This document shows, piece by piece, positions 55,126 through 64,000 of a DNA stretch of 64,000 nt. The notes below the pieces were generated by a model, which worked only from the letters and a program-made list of their open reading frames with translations, searched no databases and was not told the DNA's origin. The DNA comes from Methylobacterium sp. Leaf99 (GTDB lineage Bacteria > Pseudomonadota > Alphaproteobacteria > Rhizobiales > Beijerinckiaceae), in NCBI RefSeq assembly GCF_001422375.1, contig NZ_LMMU01000001.1, positions 2,147,553-2,211,552 on the forward strand, given 5' to 3'. The position numbers and the translations under genes are program-made. The first letter of the stretch is position 1; each line of letters starts with the position of its first letter.

Positions 55126-55539
55126 GCTTGGGCGAGGCGCGGATCGCCGTCACACAACCTCCGAATCCCGCCACCGGCGGCCCAGGCTCGTTGCGACGGC
55201 CCATCGGCCGGCGCTGCACGGGACGGCTCCGCATCGGGCGCGAAATCGCCGTCCGTCGCGGCGCGGGGAGCGGCGATGCGGTCCACGACCCCGTGGCCGC
55301 GCTCAGGCGCCCTCGTGCGCCGAGGGGCCGCGAACCGGGACCGGTGGATGGCGGCGCATCGCCACCGCGGCGGGCATCCCGAAAGCCGTTCGCGATCCGG
55401 GGGAGGGGTGGACAAATCACCCGCCGTTGCGGGGCTCCGCGCCACACGGCAGGCCGTCAGAACCAAGTCGTGAACCGACATGGCGAACGCGAGATCAGCG
55501 GCCGGACGTCAAAAAGGCTGATGCTTCAACGCGATAGAT
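55126..55539. other. GC-rich gap before tRNA-Gly
   Basis: Open frames on both strands here are Arg/Pro/Ala-rich and mutually overlapping, with no recognisable family. I see no RNA or repeat. Confidence 0.4.
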
Positions 55540-55613
55540 TGGAGCGGGCGGCGGGAATCGAACCCGCATATTCAGCTTGGGAAGCTGACGTTCTACCACT
55601 GAACTACGCCCGC
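55540..55613 (-). tRNA. tRNA-Gly (anticodon CCC)
   Basis: On the minus strand the acceptor stem GCGGGCG pairs with CGCCCGC, CCA is encoded, the anticodon stem TCAGC/GCTGA encloses loop TTCCCAA, and the T-loop is GGTTCGATTCC. Confidence 0.95.
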
Positions 55614-55842
55614 GGCCGCGGCCCTGGGCCGGCGGTGCGGCCGTGGGGGCCGCGATCGGGACCATATCAGAGACGGTCGCGTTGTCCACGGCCTTGATGG
55701 CGGGGGCGCGCGTGCGTTCCCATTCGGGCCGGATTCCGATAGCGTCCGGCGGCGTGGCGGACGGTGCCGTACTGGGCCGACCGCCTTTCTCCCAAGTCCT
55801 TCCGGTGGATACCTTATTTCGCATGACGGTTCGCACGTGACG

Positions 55843-56490
55843 ATGGCCGACGCTCCCATCACGCCGCCGCCGCAGGCGGCGCGCCTCGTCCTCGCCTCGG
55901 CGTCGCCCCGGCGCCTCGCCCTGCTGCAGCAGGTCGGGATCGAGCCCGATGCCCTGCTGCCGGCGGATGTCGACGAGACGCCGCGCAAGTCCGAGACGCC
56001 GCGCGAGCTCGCCCGGCGCCTGGCGCGGGACAAGCTCGGCGTCGCCGGCGATGCGGCGCGGCGGCGGGACGACATGCGCCAGGCCTTCGTGATCGCGGCC
56101 GATACCGTCGTGGCGGTGGGGCGCCGCGTCCTGCCCAAGGCCGAGGTGGCCGACGAGGCCGCCGACTGCCTGCGCCTGCTCTCGGGGCGCCAGCACCGGG
56201 TCTACACGGCGGTGTGCGTGCTGTCGCCGAAGGGGACCCGGCGCGAGCGCCTGGTCGAGACCCGGGTGCGGTTCAAGCGCCTGTCGGGCCGGGAGATCGA
56301 GGCCTACATCGCGTCGGAGGAATGGCGCGGCAAGGCCGGCGGCTACGCCATCCAGGGCCTCGCCGCCGCCTTCGTGGTCAAGCTCGTCGGCTCGCACAGC
56401 GGGGTGATCGGGCTGCCGCTCTACGAGACCCTGAGCCTCCTGGAAGGCGAGGGCTTTCCCGTTCGCGAAGCCTGGGGGACCATGGCATGA
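55843..56490 (+). CDS. maf: Maf-family nucleoside triphosphate pyrophosphatase
   Basis: A 215-residue protein. The family motifs are [14 protein letters not shown] near the N-terminus, [10 protein letters not shown], the Arg-rich [15 protein letters not shown] and [12 protein letters not shown]. Maf proteins hydrolyse dTTP/UTP or modified nucleotides to monophosphates, a house-cleaning function that also affects septation. An in-frame GTG at 55837 is an alternative start. yacG overlaps the stop by four bases (ATGA), so the two are co-translated. Confidence 0.92.
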   Translation: MADAPITPPPQAARLVLASASPRRLALLQQVGIEPDALLPADVDETPRKSETPRELARRLARDKLGVAGDAARRRDDMRQAFVIAADTVVAVGRRVLPKAEVADEAADCLRLLSGRQHRVYTAVCVLSPKGTRRERLVETRVRFKRLSGREIEAYIASEEWRGKAGGYAIQGLAAAFVVKLVGSHSGVIGLPLYETLSLLEGEGFPVREAWGTMA

Positions 56491-56696
56491 CCGGCCCGAT
56501 ACCCTGGCCCACCGCCCCCGAGGAAGCCTGTCCGATCTGCGCCAAGAAGGCCAAGGCGGAGTTCCGGCCGTTCTGCTCGGCCCGCTGCGCCGACGTCGAT
56601 CTCGGGCGCTGGCTCACGGACCGCTACGCGATCCCCACCGCCGACGACGAGGACGAGGACGCCACGCCCGAGGCCGGGCGCGACCGGTCCGCCTGA
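56487..56696 (+). CDS. yacG: DNA gyrase inhibitor YacG (zinc-binding)
   Basis: A 69-residue protein with the four-cysteine zinc site CPIC...[15 protein letters not shown] and an acidic C-terminal tail ([12 protein letters not shown]). E. coli YacG binds GyrB and inhibits supercoiling. In Hyphomicrobiales it commonly follows maf, as here with an ATGA overlap. Confidence 0.92.
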   Translation: MTGPIPWPTAPEEACPICAKKAKAEFRPFCSARCADVDLGRWLTDRYAIPTADDEDEDATPEAGRDRSA

Positions 56697-56705
56697 GGCG
56701 GGACG

Positions 56706-56733
56706 CGCCGTTCCACGCCCCCGTGGAACGGCG
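56706..56733. terminator. Rho-independent terminator between convergent yacG and MFS genes
   Basis: A perfect 12-bp stem CGCCGTTCCACG/CGTGGAACGGCG with a four-base loop is followed by TTTCGTT on the plus strand, ten bases after the yacG stop. Confidence 0.85.
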
Positions 56734-56739
56734 TTTCGT

Positions 56740-58074
56740 TCAGGCCGCCGCCGAGGTGCGCCGGTTGTAGCCGAGGGCCGCGAGGGTCGCGAGGGCGCCC
56801 GACAGCAGGTAGACGCCGACCCAGGCCAGGCCGAACTCGCTCGACAGGCTCAGGGCGACGAGGGGGGCGAAGCCGGCGCCGATGAGCCAGGCCAGATCCG
56901 AGGTCAGGGCCGCGCCGGTGTAGCGGTAGCGGGTGCCGAGGTTGCTCGTCACCGAGCCGGAGGTCTGGCCGTAGGACAGGCCGAGGAGGCCGAAGCCGAC
57001 GAGCACGTAGATGGTCTGCCCGACCTCGCTGTCGCCCACCAAGAGCGGGGCGACGATGCTGCCCAGCGCGAACAGCAGGATGAGGCCGGCGGAGACGGCC
57101 ACCAGGGTGCGGCGCCCGATCTGGTCGGCGACGATGCCCGAGATCACGATGGCGCCGGCCCCCACCATGGCGCCGGCGAACTGCACCATGAGGAACTCGC
57201 CCACCGAGCGCTGGGTGAACAGGTTGATCCACGAGATCGGGAACACCGTCACGAGGTGGAACAGGGCGAAGCTCGCCAGCGGCACGAAGGCGCCGACGAG
57301 GATGTCGCGGCCATGGACCCGAACGGTCTCGAACACCGGCGTCGGCTCGAGCTCGCGCATCTCGATGAGGCGGACGAATTCCTCCGTCGCCACGAGGCGC
57401 AGGCGGGCGAACAGCGCGACCACGTTGATGGTGAAGGCGACGAAGAACGGGTAGCGCCAGCCGAAATCGAGGAAGTCGGCCTCCGACAGGTTGGCGAGGA
57501 AGAACGCGAACAGGGCGGAGGCCAGCATGAAGCCGATGGGCGCGCCGAGCTGCGGCATCATCGCGTACCAGCCGCGCTTTCCCTCGGGGGCGTTGAGGGC
57601 GAGCAGGGAGGCGAGGCCGTCCCAGGCGCCGCCGAGCGCCAGGCCCTGGCCGAACCGGAAGGCGGCGAGGAGCCAGATCGTGGTGGCGCCCAGCGTCGCG
57701 TAGTTCGGCAGGAACGCGATGGCCGCCGTGGAGCCGCCGAGGAGGAACAGCGCGATGGTGAGCTTGACCCCGCGCCCGTGGCGCCGGTCGATCTCCGTGA
57801 AGATCGCCGAACCGATGGGCCGGGCGACGAAGGCGAGGGCGAACAGCGCGAAGGAATACAGCGTGCCGGCCAGCGGCGTCACGAACGGGAAGAACACCTT
57901 CGGGAAGATCAGCACCGAGGCGATGCCGTAGACGAAGAAGTCGAAATACTCGGCGGCCCGGCCGATCACCACGCCGATGGCGATCTCGCCCGGCGCCACC
58001 GTGTGGTCCGAGGAGGTCTCGTGGGCGTGGCGCTCCGCCTCCGACGAGGACGGCACTGCGGTGTTTGCGCTCAT
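56740..58074 (-). CDS. MFS transporter, MHS (metabolite:H+ symporter) type
   Basis: A 444-residue inner-membrane protein with twelve likely helices. The MHS-like N-terminus (IGVVIGRAAEYFDFFVYGIASVLIFP) and the loop signature ARPIGSAIFTEIDRRHGRG are visible, along with QGLALGGAWDGLASLLA. The family takes up organic acids, osmolytes or shikimate; the substrate is not readable. The ATG at 58074 is selected by alignment of the amphipathic start; the frame is open to 58275 through low-complexity sequence. Confidence 0.87.
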   Translation of the reverse strand: MSANTAVPSSSEAERHAHETSSDHTVAPGEIAIGVVIGRAAEYFDFFVYGIASVLIFPKVFFPFVTPLAGTLYSFALFALAFVARPIGSAIFTEIDRRHGRGVKLTIALFLLGGSTAAIAFLPNYATLGATTIWLLAAFRFGQGLALGGAWDGLASLLALNAPEGKRGWYAMMPQLGAPIGFMLASALFAFFLANLSEADFLDFGWRYPFFVAFTINVVALFARLRLVATEEFVRLIEMRELEPTPVFETVRVHGRDILVGAFVPLASFALFHLVTVFPISWINLFTQRSVGEFLMVQFAGAMVGAGAIVISGIVADQIGRRTLVAVSAGLILLFALGSIVAPLLVGDSEVGQTIYVLVGFGLLGLSYGQTSGSVTSNLGTRYRYTGAALTSDLAWLIGAGFAPLVALSLSSEFGLAWVGVYLLSGALATLAALGYNRRTSAAA

Positions 58075-58465
58075 CGGGGCACGTGTGCTCACTGGCTTGG
58101 GGCCCGGGGCCTGGGGCCCGGAATGCGGGCCGGCTGGGTGCCCGGAGGGCGGATTCGGGGTCCGGAGGGCGGCGGCCTCGCACGCGGCGCCGCGCCCCGT
58201 CGGTGTGCTGATTATGGCCTGAGGCGGGCCCGCGTCAAAGCGCAAGGCCCGGCGCCGCCCTGTCGCACCCGTCACGGTGCCCCTGAGGCGGTAAGGGACA
58301 TTGCCTCGGGGGAAAGGGTTTGGCTATGCTCCGAGCGCCTACCTGAGAGCATACCTTTCCCCTTGTCAGGCCGGTCTGTTGCATCGCACTAGGCGACACG
58401 TTCGACGTGACGCTCATCGGCGGCACGGCACGGGCGGCATCATCGAGTCCGCGTCAGCCGATCCC
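58075..58465. other. Divergent promoter region between MFS gene and cyoA
   Basis: 391 bases serving both genes. The only specific signal I can point to is the sigma70-like pair listed next; no hairpin or riboswitch is evident. Confidence 0.4.
58301..58330 (+). promoter_or_regulatory. Candidate sigma70-type promoter of the cyo operon
   Basis: TTGCCT (58301-58306) and TATGCT (58325-58330) are separated by 18 bases and lie about 135 bases before the cyoA start. Confidence 0.35.
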
Positions 58466-59725
58466 ATGACCGTCAAAATCCTCCGCACGCTCCTCCTCCT
58501 GCCCGTGTTCGGCCTGCTGTCGGGCTGCAACATGGTGCTCATGCAGCCGTCGGGCGACATCGCCACGCGGCAGCGCGACCTCATCCTGGCCTCCACCGGG
58601 CTGATGCTGCTGATCATCATCCCGGTGATCGTCGCGACCCTGTTCTTCGCCTGGCGCTACCGCGAATCGAACAAAGAGGCGGCCTACGATCCCGACTGGC
58701 ACCACTCGACCCACCTCGAAGTGCTGATCTGGTCGGCCCCCCTGGTCATCGTCATCGCGCTGGGCGCGCTCACCTGGATCAGCACCCACACCCTCGACCC
58801 GTACCGGCCGCTCTCCCGCCTCGACGCGTCGCGGCCCCTGCCGAAGGACGTCAAACCCCTCGTGGTCGAGGTCGTCGCACTCGATTGGAAGTGGCTGTTC
58901 TTCTACCCAGATCAGGGCATCGCCACCGTCAACGAGATCGCCGCCCCCGTCGATGTGCCCATCACCTTCAAGATCACGGCCGCCACGGTGATGAACTCGT
59001 TCTTCATTCCCGCACTCGCCGGACAGATCTACGCCATGCCCGGCATGGAGACGAAGCTGCACGCGGTGATCAACAAGCCCGGTATGTTCGAGGGCATGTC
59101 GGCCAATTACAGCGGCTCGGGCTTTTCGCGCATGAACTTCCGCTTCGTCGGCCTCGATCAGGCCGGCTTCGACGACTGGGTCGCCAAGGCCAAGGCGGGC
59201 AACAAGCCGCTCAGCCGCGAGGCCTACCTCGAACTCGAGCGGCCGAGCGAGCGCGAGCCCGTGACCTTCTACTCGTCGGTGGCGCCCGGCCTCTACGGGC
59301 AGGTGCTCAACATGTGCGCCGTGCCGGGCAAGATGTGCATGCACGAGATGATGGCCATCGACGCCAAGGGCGGCGCCGGCAAGGACAGCCAAGCCAACCG
59401 CGCCCGCCTCGAATACGACAACCGCTACGCCGAGCGCGGCGACGAGGGCAACGCCGCCACCGTGGGCGGGTCCGGGCGCTCATCGCACAGCCCCGAGCAG
59501 CCGCAGGGCATGAAGCCGAAATCCACGGCGCCCGAGGTCAAGCCGCATTCGGGATCGGAGCATTCCGGCCACGATCATTCCGGTCACGCGCACGGGGATG
59601 CGGCCCCGGCTGGGGACGGCCCCAAGGGCGACGGACCCAAGAGCGGCGAAACCAAGAGCGGCGAAACGAAAAGCGACGGACCCGGCGGCGCCGATCCCGT
59701 CGCCCCCGGTCAGCTCAACAAGTAA
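58466..59725 (+). CDS. cyoA: Cytochrome o ubiquinol oxidase subunit II
   Basis: A 419-residue protein. It has a lipoprotein signal with lipobox LLSGC, two membrane helices (LMLLIIIPVIVATLFFAW; VLIWSAPLVIVIALGAL) and a periplasmic cupredoxin domain containing WKWLFFYPDQGIATVNEIA and MNSFFIPALAGQIYAMPGM. It lacks the CuA ligand set, as expected for a quinol oxidase. After about residue 330 there is a non-family tail with a His-rich stretch (SGSEHSGHDHSGHAHGD) and KSGET repeats. The ATG at 58466 starts the lipoprotein signal. First gene of cyoABCD. Confidence 0.93.
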   Translation: MTVKILRTLLLLPVFGLLSGCNMVLMQPSGDIATRQRDLILASTGLMLLIIIPVIVATLFFAWRYRESNKEAAYDPDWHHSTHLEVLIWSAPLVIVIALGALTWISTHTLDPYRPLSRLDASRPLPKDVKPLVVEVVALDWKWLFFYPDQGIATVNEIAAPVDVPITFKITAATVMNSFFIPALAGQIYAMPGMETKLHAVINKPGMFEGMSANYSGSGFSRMNFRFVGLDQAGFDDWVAKAKAGNKPLSREAYLELERPSEREPVTFYSSVAPGLYGQVLNMCAVPGKMCMHEMMAIDAKGGAGKDSQANRARLEYDNRYAERGDEGNAATVGGSGRSSHSPEQPQGMKPKSTAPEVKPHSGSEHSGHDHSGHAHGDAAPAGDGPKGDGPKSGETKSGETKSDGPGGADPVAPGQLNK

Positions 59726-59779
59726 CGCGGACGCCTCCGCCCGCTTCCCGATTCGGCACTCCTCTCACGAGACAGGCCC

Positions 59780-61783
59780 ATGTTCTCCAATCCGGACCTT
59801 CAGAAGCTCCTGTTCGGGCGACTGACCCTCGACGCCGTGCCCCTGCATGAGCCGATCCTGCTCATCACCTTCGCCATGGTCGGCCTCGGCGGCCTCGCGG
59901 TCCTCGGCGGCCTCACCTATTTCCGCCTCTGGGGTCCCCTGTGGCGCGACTGGTTCACCAGCGTCGATCACAAGAAGATCGGCATCATGTACATCGTGCT
60001 GGCCCTGGTCATGCTCCTGCGCGGCTTCGCCGACGCCCTGATGATGCGCGCCCAGCAGGCCATGGCGTTCGGCCCCAACGAGGGCTACCTGCCGCCGCAC
60101 CACTACGACCAGATCTTCACGGCCCACGGCGTGATCATGATCTTCTTCGTGGCGATGCCCCTGGTCACCGGCCTGATGAACTTCGTCGTGCCGCTCCAGA
60201 TCGGCGCCCGCGACGTGGCCTTCCCGTTCCTCAACAACTTCAGCTTCTGGATGACGGTGGCGGGCGCCGTGACCGTGATGGCGTCCCTGTTCGTGGGCGA
60301 GTTCGCCCGGACCGGCTGGCTCGCCTATCCGCCCCTGTCGGGACCGGCCATGAGCCCCGGCGTCGGCGTCGACTACTATATCTGGGCCCTGCAGATCGCC
60401 GGCATCGGCACGCTGCTGTCGGGCATCAACCTCATCGCGACGATCGTGAAGATGCGGGCCCCCGGCATGGGCATGATGCGCATGCCGATCTTCACCTGGA
60501 CGGCGCTCTGCACCAACATCCTCATCGTCGCCGCCTTCCCGATCCTCACCGCCGTTCTGGCGATGCTGTCCCTCGACCGCTACGTGGGCACGCATTTCTT
60601 CTCGAACGACCTCGGCGGCAACCCGATGATGTACGTGAACCTCATCTGGATCTGGGGTCACCCGGAGGTCTACATCCTGATCCTGCCGGCCTTCGGCGTG
60701 TTCTCGGAGATCACCGCCACCTTCTCGCGCAAGCGCCTCTTCGGCTACGCGTCCATGGTCTACGCCACGGTGGTGATCACCATCCTGTCGTACCTCGTCT
60801 GGCTGCACCACTTCTTCACCATGGGTTCGGGCGCCAGCGTGAACTCGTTCTTCGGCATCACGACGATGATCATCTCGATCCCGACGGGCGCCAAGATCTT
60901 CAACTGGCTGTTCACCATGTACAAGGGCCGCATCGACTTCGACGTGCCGATGCTCTGGACCATCGGCTTCATGGTGACCTTCACCGTGGGCGGCATGACC
61001 GGCGTGCTGCTCGCCGTGCCCCCGGCCGACTTCGTGCTGCACAACTCCCTGTTCCTCATCGCCCACTTCCACAACGTCATCATCGGCGGCGTGCTGTTCG
61101 GCATGCTGGCCGGCATCACCTACTGGTTCCCCAAGGCCTTCGGCTACAAGCTCGACGCGTTCTGGGGGAAGATGTCGTTCTGGTTCTGGCTCACGGGCTT
61201 CTGGTTCGCCTTCATGCCGCTCTACGTCCTCGGCCTCATGGGCGTGACCCGGCGGGTGCAGCACTTCGACGACCCCTCGTTACAGATCTGGTTCGTCATC
61301 GCGGCGTTCGGCGCCTTCCTCATCCTCCTCGGCATCGCCTCGTTCATCGTCACCCTGGTGGTGAGCTTCCTCAAGCGCGAGGAGCTGCGCGACCTCACCG
61401 GCGATCCGTGGAACGGCCGCACCCTCGAATGGGCGACCTCGTCGCCGCCGCCGGACTACAACTTCGCCTTCACGCCCGTGGTCCACGACCATGACGCGTG
61501 GTGGGACATGAAGAAGCGCGGCTACGTCCGGCCCCTGAGCGGCTTTCAGAAGATCCACATGCCGCGCGGCACCGCCACCGGCCTCATCCTCGGCGTGATC
61601 TCCATCGTCTTCTCGTTCGCGATGATCTGGTACATCTGGTGGCTCGCGGCCCTGACCTTCGTGGCACTGACGGTGGTCACCATCGGCCATACCTTCAACT
61701 ACGCCCGCGACTTCTACATTCCCGCCGACGAGGTCGTCCGGACGGAGAATGCGCGCACGGCGCTTCTGGCGGAACGGGTCTAG
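59780..61783 (+). CDS. cyoB: Cytochrome o ubiquinol oxidase subunit I
   Basis: A 667-residue haem-copper oxidase core that oxidises ubiquinol and pumps protons. The metal ligands are visible: the low-spin haem His in [11 protein letters not shown], the CuB and cross-linked Tyr motif [12 protein letters not shown], the CuB His pair in WLHHFFTMG, and the distal haem ligands in [11 protein letters not shown]. The N-terminal extra helix and the C-terminal part match the bo3 type. It starts 54 bases after cyoA. Confidence 0.96.
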   Translation: MFSNPDLQKLLFGRLTLDAVPLHEPILLITFAMVGLGGLAVLGGLTYFRLWGPLWRDWFTSVDHKKIGIMYIVLALVMLLRGFADALMMRAQQAMAFGPNEGYLPPHHYDQIFTAHGVIMIFFVAMPLVTGLMNFVVPLQIGARDVAFPFLNNFSFWMTVAGAVTVMASLFVGEFARTGWLAYPPLSGPAMSPGVGVDYYIWALQIAGIGTLLSGINLIATIVKMRAPGMGMMRMPIFTWTALCTNILIVAAFPILTAVLAMLSLDRYVGTHFFSNDLGGNPMMYVNLIWIWGHPEVYILILPAFGVFSEITATFSRKRLFGYASMVYATVVITILSYLVWLHHFFTMGSGASVNSFFGITTMIISIPTGAKIFNWLFTMYKGRIDFDVPMLWTIGFMVTFTVGGMTGVLLAVPPADFVLHNSLFLIAHFHNVIIGGVLFGMLAGITYWFPKAFGYKLDAFWGKMSFWFWLTGFWFAFMPLYVLGLMGVTRRVQHFDDPSLQIWFVIAAFGAFLILLGIASFIVTLVVSFLKREELRDLTGDPWNGRTLEWATSSPPPDYNFAFTPVVHDHDAWWDMKKRGYVRPLSGFQKIHMPRGTATGLILGVISIVFSFAMIWYIWWLAALTFVALTVVTIGHTFNYARDFYIPADEVVRTENARTALLAERV

Positions 61784-61787
61784 GATC

Positions 61788-62435
61788 ATGGCGGCGCATT
61801 CCACGGCGGCCTTCACCGCCGACGACTTCAAGGGACCGGGGGACACCCCGGTCTTCCTCGACGCGGACGGCAAGCACCATCCCGAGGGCGGGACGATGCT
61901 GGGCTTCTGGCTCTACCTGATGAGCGATTGCCTCATCTTCGCGGCCCTGTTCGCCGTCTACGCCGTGCTCGGGCGCAACTACGCCGCGGGGCCGTCGCCC
62001 AAGGACCTGTTCGACCTCAAGCTCGTCGCCCTCAACACCTCGATGCTGCTGTTCTCCTCCATCACCTATGGCTTCGCCATGCTGGAGATGGAGAAGGAGA
62101 AGCGCGGGCGGATGCAGCTCTGGCTCGCCGTCACCGGCCTGTTCGGCCTGTGCTTCATCGGCCTCGAGCTCTACGAGTTCCAGCACCTCATCCACGAGGG
62201 GGCGACGCCCCAGCGCAGCGCGTTCCTGTCGGCGTTCTTCACCCTGGTGGGCACCCACGGCCTGCACGTCAGCCTCGGCATCGTCTGGCTCGTGATCCTG
62301 ATGGTGCAGGTCCAGCTGCGCGGGCTCGGCGATGAGAACAAGCGCCGCCTCATGTGCCTGTCGATGTTCTGGCACTTCCTCGACGTGGTCTGGATCGGCG
62401 TGTTCACCTTCGTCTACCTCATGGGAGTCCTTTGA
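61788..62435 (+). CDS. cyoC: Cytochrome o ubiquinol oxidase subunit III
   Basis: A 215-residue membrane subunit with about five helices. The COX3-family pattern is seen in [48 protein letters not shown] and [14 protein letters not shown]. It starts four bases after the cyoB stop (TAGGATCATG). Its stop overlaps the cyoD start by one base. Confidence 0.95.
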   Translation: MAAHSTAAFTADDFKGPGDTPVFLDADGKHHPEGGTMLGFWLYLMSDCLIFAALFAVYAVLGRNYAAGPSPKDLFDLKLVALNTSMLLFSSITYGFAMLEMEKEKRGRMQLWLAVTGLFGLCFIGLELYEFQHLIHEGATPQRSAFLSAFFTLVGTHGLHVSLGIVWLVILMVQVQLRGLGDENKRRLMCLSMFWHFLDVVWIGVFTFVYLMGVL

Positions 62436-62884
62436 TGAGCGTCGCATCGGAGGACGCCAACGTCCGCGGCAGCGGCCGCGACGTCCACGAGGAGCCCGGC
62501 GGCCACGGCTCGTTCCGGGGCTACATGACGGGCTTCCTCCTGTCGGTGGTGCTGACCGCGATCCCGTTCTGGCTGGTGATGTCCGACGTGCTGGGGGCGC
62601 CGCGCCTCACCGGCCTCGTCGTCATGGCCTTCGCCGTGGTCCAGATCGTGGTCCATATGGTCTACTTCCTCCACATGAACACCAGGTCCGAGGGCGGCTG
62701 GACGATTCTCGCCCTGATCTTCACCCTGACCCTGGTGCTCATCACCCTCGTGGGCTCCGTGTGGGTGATGTACCACCTCGACACCAACATGATGCCGGCC
62801 GACCACGGCATGCACATGCCGGCCCCGCAATCGGTGCCCGTCGAGCCGGGGACGGCGGCGCCGCCGCATCAGCACCAGCATTGA
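62435..62884 (+). CDS. cyoD: Cytochrome o ubiquinol oxidase subunit IV
   Basis: A 149-residue protein with three membrane helices (FLLSVVLTAIPFWLVMS; GLVVMAFAVVQIVVHMVYFLH; ILALIFTLTLVLITLVGSVWV), assisting assembly of the CuB centre. The C-terminus is His/Met-rich (MMPADHGMHMPA, HQHQH), which may bind copper. It overlaps cyoC as TGATG. Confidence 0.93.
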   Translation: MSVASEDANVRGSGRDVHEEPGGHGSFRGYMTGFLLSVVLTAIPFWLVMSDVLGAPRLTGLVVMAFAVVQIVVHMVYFLHMNTRSEGGWTILALIFTLTLVLITLVGSVWVMYHLDTNMMPADHGMHMPAPQSVPVEPGTAAPPHQHQH

Positions 62885-62948
62885 TTCTTCACGGTCGGCC
62901 GCGTTCGATGAAGGCGGTCGTGTCGGTCCTGCAACCGGGTCGCGTTCC

Positions 62949-63662
62949 ATGAGCGCGACCCGTCTGCGTCCGGGCCTGTGGGGCCTCGCCGTCGCCGCCT
63001 GTCTCCTGGCGGCGGGCCTCGTCGCCCTCGGGATCTGGCAGCTCCAGCGCCGTGCCTGGAAGCACGACCTCGTCGCCCGCATGGACGCCCGCCTCCAGGC
63101 CGCCGCCGTGCCGGCCACCGGGTGCCCCTGCGAGCCCTACACCCGCGTGTTCGCCGACGGCGCATTCGCCCATGACCGCGAGACCCTGGTCCAGGCCGTC
63201 ACCGAGGCCGGGCCCGGCTTCTGGGTGCTGACCCCCCTGGTGGGGGAGGGCGGCGCGATCCTGATCAACCGCGGCTTCGTGCCGAAGGACCGGCGCGACC
63301 CCGCCACCCGGCCGACCGGCCAGGTCGCCGGCCCCGTGCGCGTCACCGGACTCCTGCGCCTCACCGAGCCCGGCGGCGCTTTTTTGCGGAGCAACGATCC
63401 GGCCGGGGGACGCTGGTACTCGCGGGATGTCGCAGGCATCGCGGCGTCACGTGGGCTCTCGGGGGCGGCGCCGTACTTCGTCGACGCCGACGCCACGCCC
63501 AATCCCGGCGGCCTGCCCGTGGGCGGCCTCACGGTCGTGGCGTTTCCCGACAACCACCTCGTCTATGCGCTGACCTGGTTCACCCTCGCGGCCATGGTGC
63601 TGGGCGCGCTCGCCTACACCCTGCGCGATGCCGTGCGGTCCCGGAACGATCGTTCCGCCTGA
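62949..63662 (+). CDS. SURF1-family oxidase assembly protein
   Basis: A 237-residue protein with a membrane helix at each end (LAVAACLLAAGLVALGIWQLQRRAWK; LTWFTLAAMVLGALAY) and a periplasmic domain with ILINRGFVP and RVTGLLRLTE, the SURF1/Shy1 layout. SURF1 proteins help haem insertion into haem-copper oxidases. It follows cyoD by 64 bases and probably belongs to the same transcript; cyoE is not in the window. Confidence 0.9.
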   Translation: MSATRLRPGLWGLAVAACLLAAGLVALGIWQLQRRAWKHDLVARMDARLQAAAVPATGCPCEPYTRVFADGAFAHDRETLVQAVTEAGPGFWVLTPLVGEGGAILINRGFVPKDRRDPATRPTGQVAGPVRVTGLLRLTEPGGAFLRSNDPAGGRWYSRDVAGIAASRGLSGAAPYFVDADATPNPGGLPVGGLTVVAFPDNHLVYALTWFTLAAMVLGALAYTLRDAVRSRNDRSA

Positions 63663-64000
63663 CCAGCAGGGGAGGGGGCTTCGCCAGCCCCCCGCGTTCG
63701 AGCGGAGTCCGAGGGTGGCCGCGCGGGGGAGGGGTTTTGGGACCCGGGGGATGGCATATCCTGCCGGAAATGCCCCTTGCGCTGCCGAGGTGGCCCAAGG
63801 GCGGCTTTCGCCGGGCCCGTCGCAAAAATTTCGCGTCCCTGTCATCCGGGGTGTTGACGGGGCGATTGGGGGTCCGTATACCCCGGTCATCGGCGGCGGC
63901 GAGCGGGACTTACGGGTCTCGGGGCGGCGGCCGGTACATCTCGGAGACGATTTATCGGATGGATGATCCGGCCTTGGCTGGATGATCCACTGTTTTTGTC
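63663..64000. other. Terminal non-coding stretch
   Basis: 338 bases after the SURF1 gene. It has a seven-base-pair GC hairpin at 63674-63692 (GGGGGCT/AGCCCCC) that may terminate the cyo operon, without a T-run. Short open frames to the window edge are not convincing. Confidence 0.4.

Noticed and set aside
59765..61264. 499-codon minus-strand frame opposite cyoB
   Set aside because: It is exactly antisense to a well-conserved gene, and the translated sequence is a Glu/His/Asp-rich shadow.
63628..63985. Frames of 112 and 82 codons at the window end
   Set aside because: They overlap the SURF1 end or lack a recognisable domain and a ribosome binding site; composition is not clearly coding.

Overview
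The window is GC-rich alphaproteobacterial chromosome. I would place it in the Hyphomicrobiales, most likely Methylobacteriaceae (Methylobacterium/Methylorubrum). This rests on a NepR/EcfG general stress sigma factor, DUF2865/DUF1236 small exported proteins, the atm1-psd-pssA gene order, and many short palindromic intergenic repeats of the kind found in Methylobacterium. The genus is inferred from gene content, not from a marker-gene search.

Layout. 1-14900 is core chromosome: the end of sucA, sucB and lpd (2-oxoglutarate dehydrogenase complex), an MFS transporter, an OmpA-domain protein with Arg/Gln/Glu/Pro repeats, small exported proteins, cysS, a LOG-family hydrolase, a LysM protein and an Atm1-type ABC exporter. 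14901-18280 is a sharply AT-rich insertion carrying a three-gene ABC-three-component (ABC-3C) conflict system: a SMEK-domain protein, a small middle component and a DUF2326-type ATPase. It separates atm1 from psd-pssA and is followed by a cluster of palindromic repeats. 18893-33662 returns to core: psd, pssA, mscL, small exported proteins, a sigma factor of EcfG type whose N-terminus looks like a NepR anti-sigma domain, a class II glutamine amidotransferase, a four-PAS hybrid histidine kinase, an ABC-exporter-like protein lacking its catalytic motifs, an L,D-transpeptidase, a metallo-beta-lactamase-fold protein and tRNA-Arg(ACG).

33663-54832 is a 21.2-kb genomic island integrated in the 3' half of tRNA-Arg. 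A 47-bp perfect direct repeat marks both ends, and an integrase gene lies next to the right end. Repeated GGGAAGC heptamers at 11-bp spacing, present at both ends, look like integrase arm sites. The island holds two decayed insertion sequences, an McrBC-type restriction pair, a convergent operon of MmeI-like DNA methyltransferase, superfamily 2 helicase and GIY-YIG nuclease, a serine resolvase flanked by two paralogous small genes, and a satellite-like replication module (primase-helicase, small proteins, AlpA-like regulator). There are no capsid or terminase genes. I read it as a phage-satellite-like or integrative element carrying anti-phage cargo.

54833-64000 is core again: tRNA-Gly(CCC), a Maf-family pyrophosphatase and yacG, an MHS-type MFS transporter, and a cyoABCD quinol oxidase operon followed by a SURF1-like assembly factor.

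The best candidates for less-described biology are the ABC-3C system, the methyltransferase-helicase-GIY-YIG operon with an apparently swapped recognition domain, the NepR-EcfG fusion and the motif-less ABC protein.
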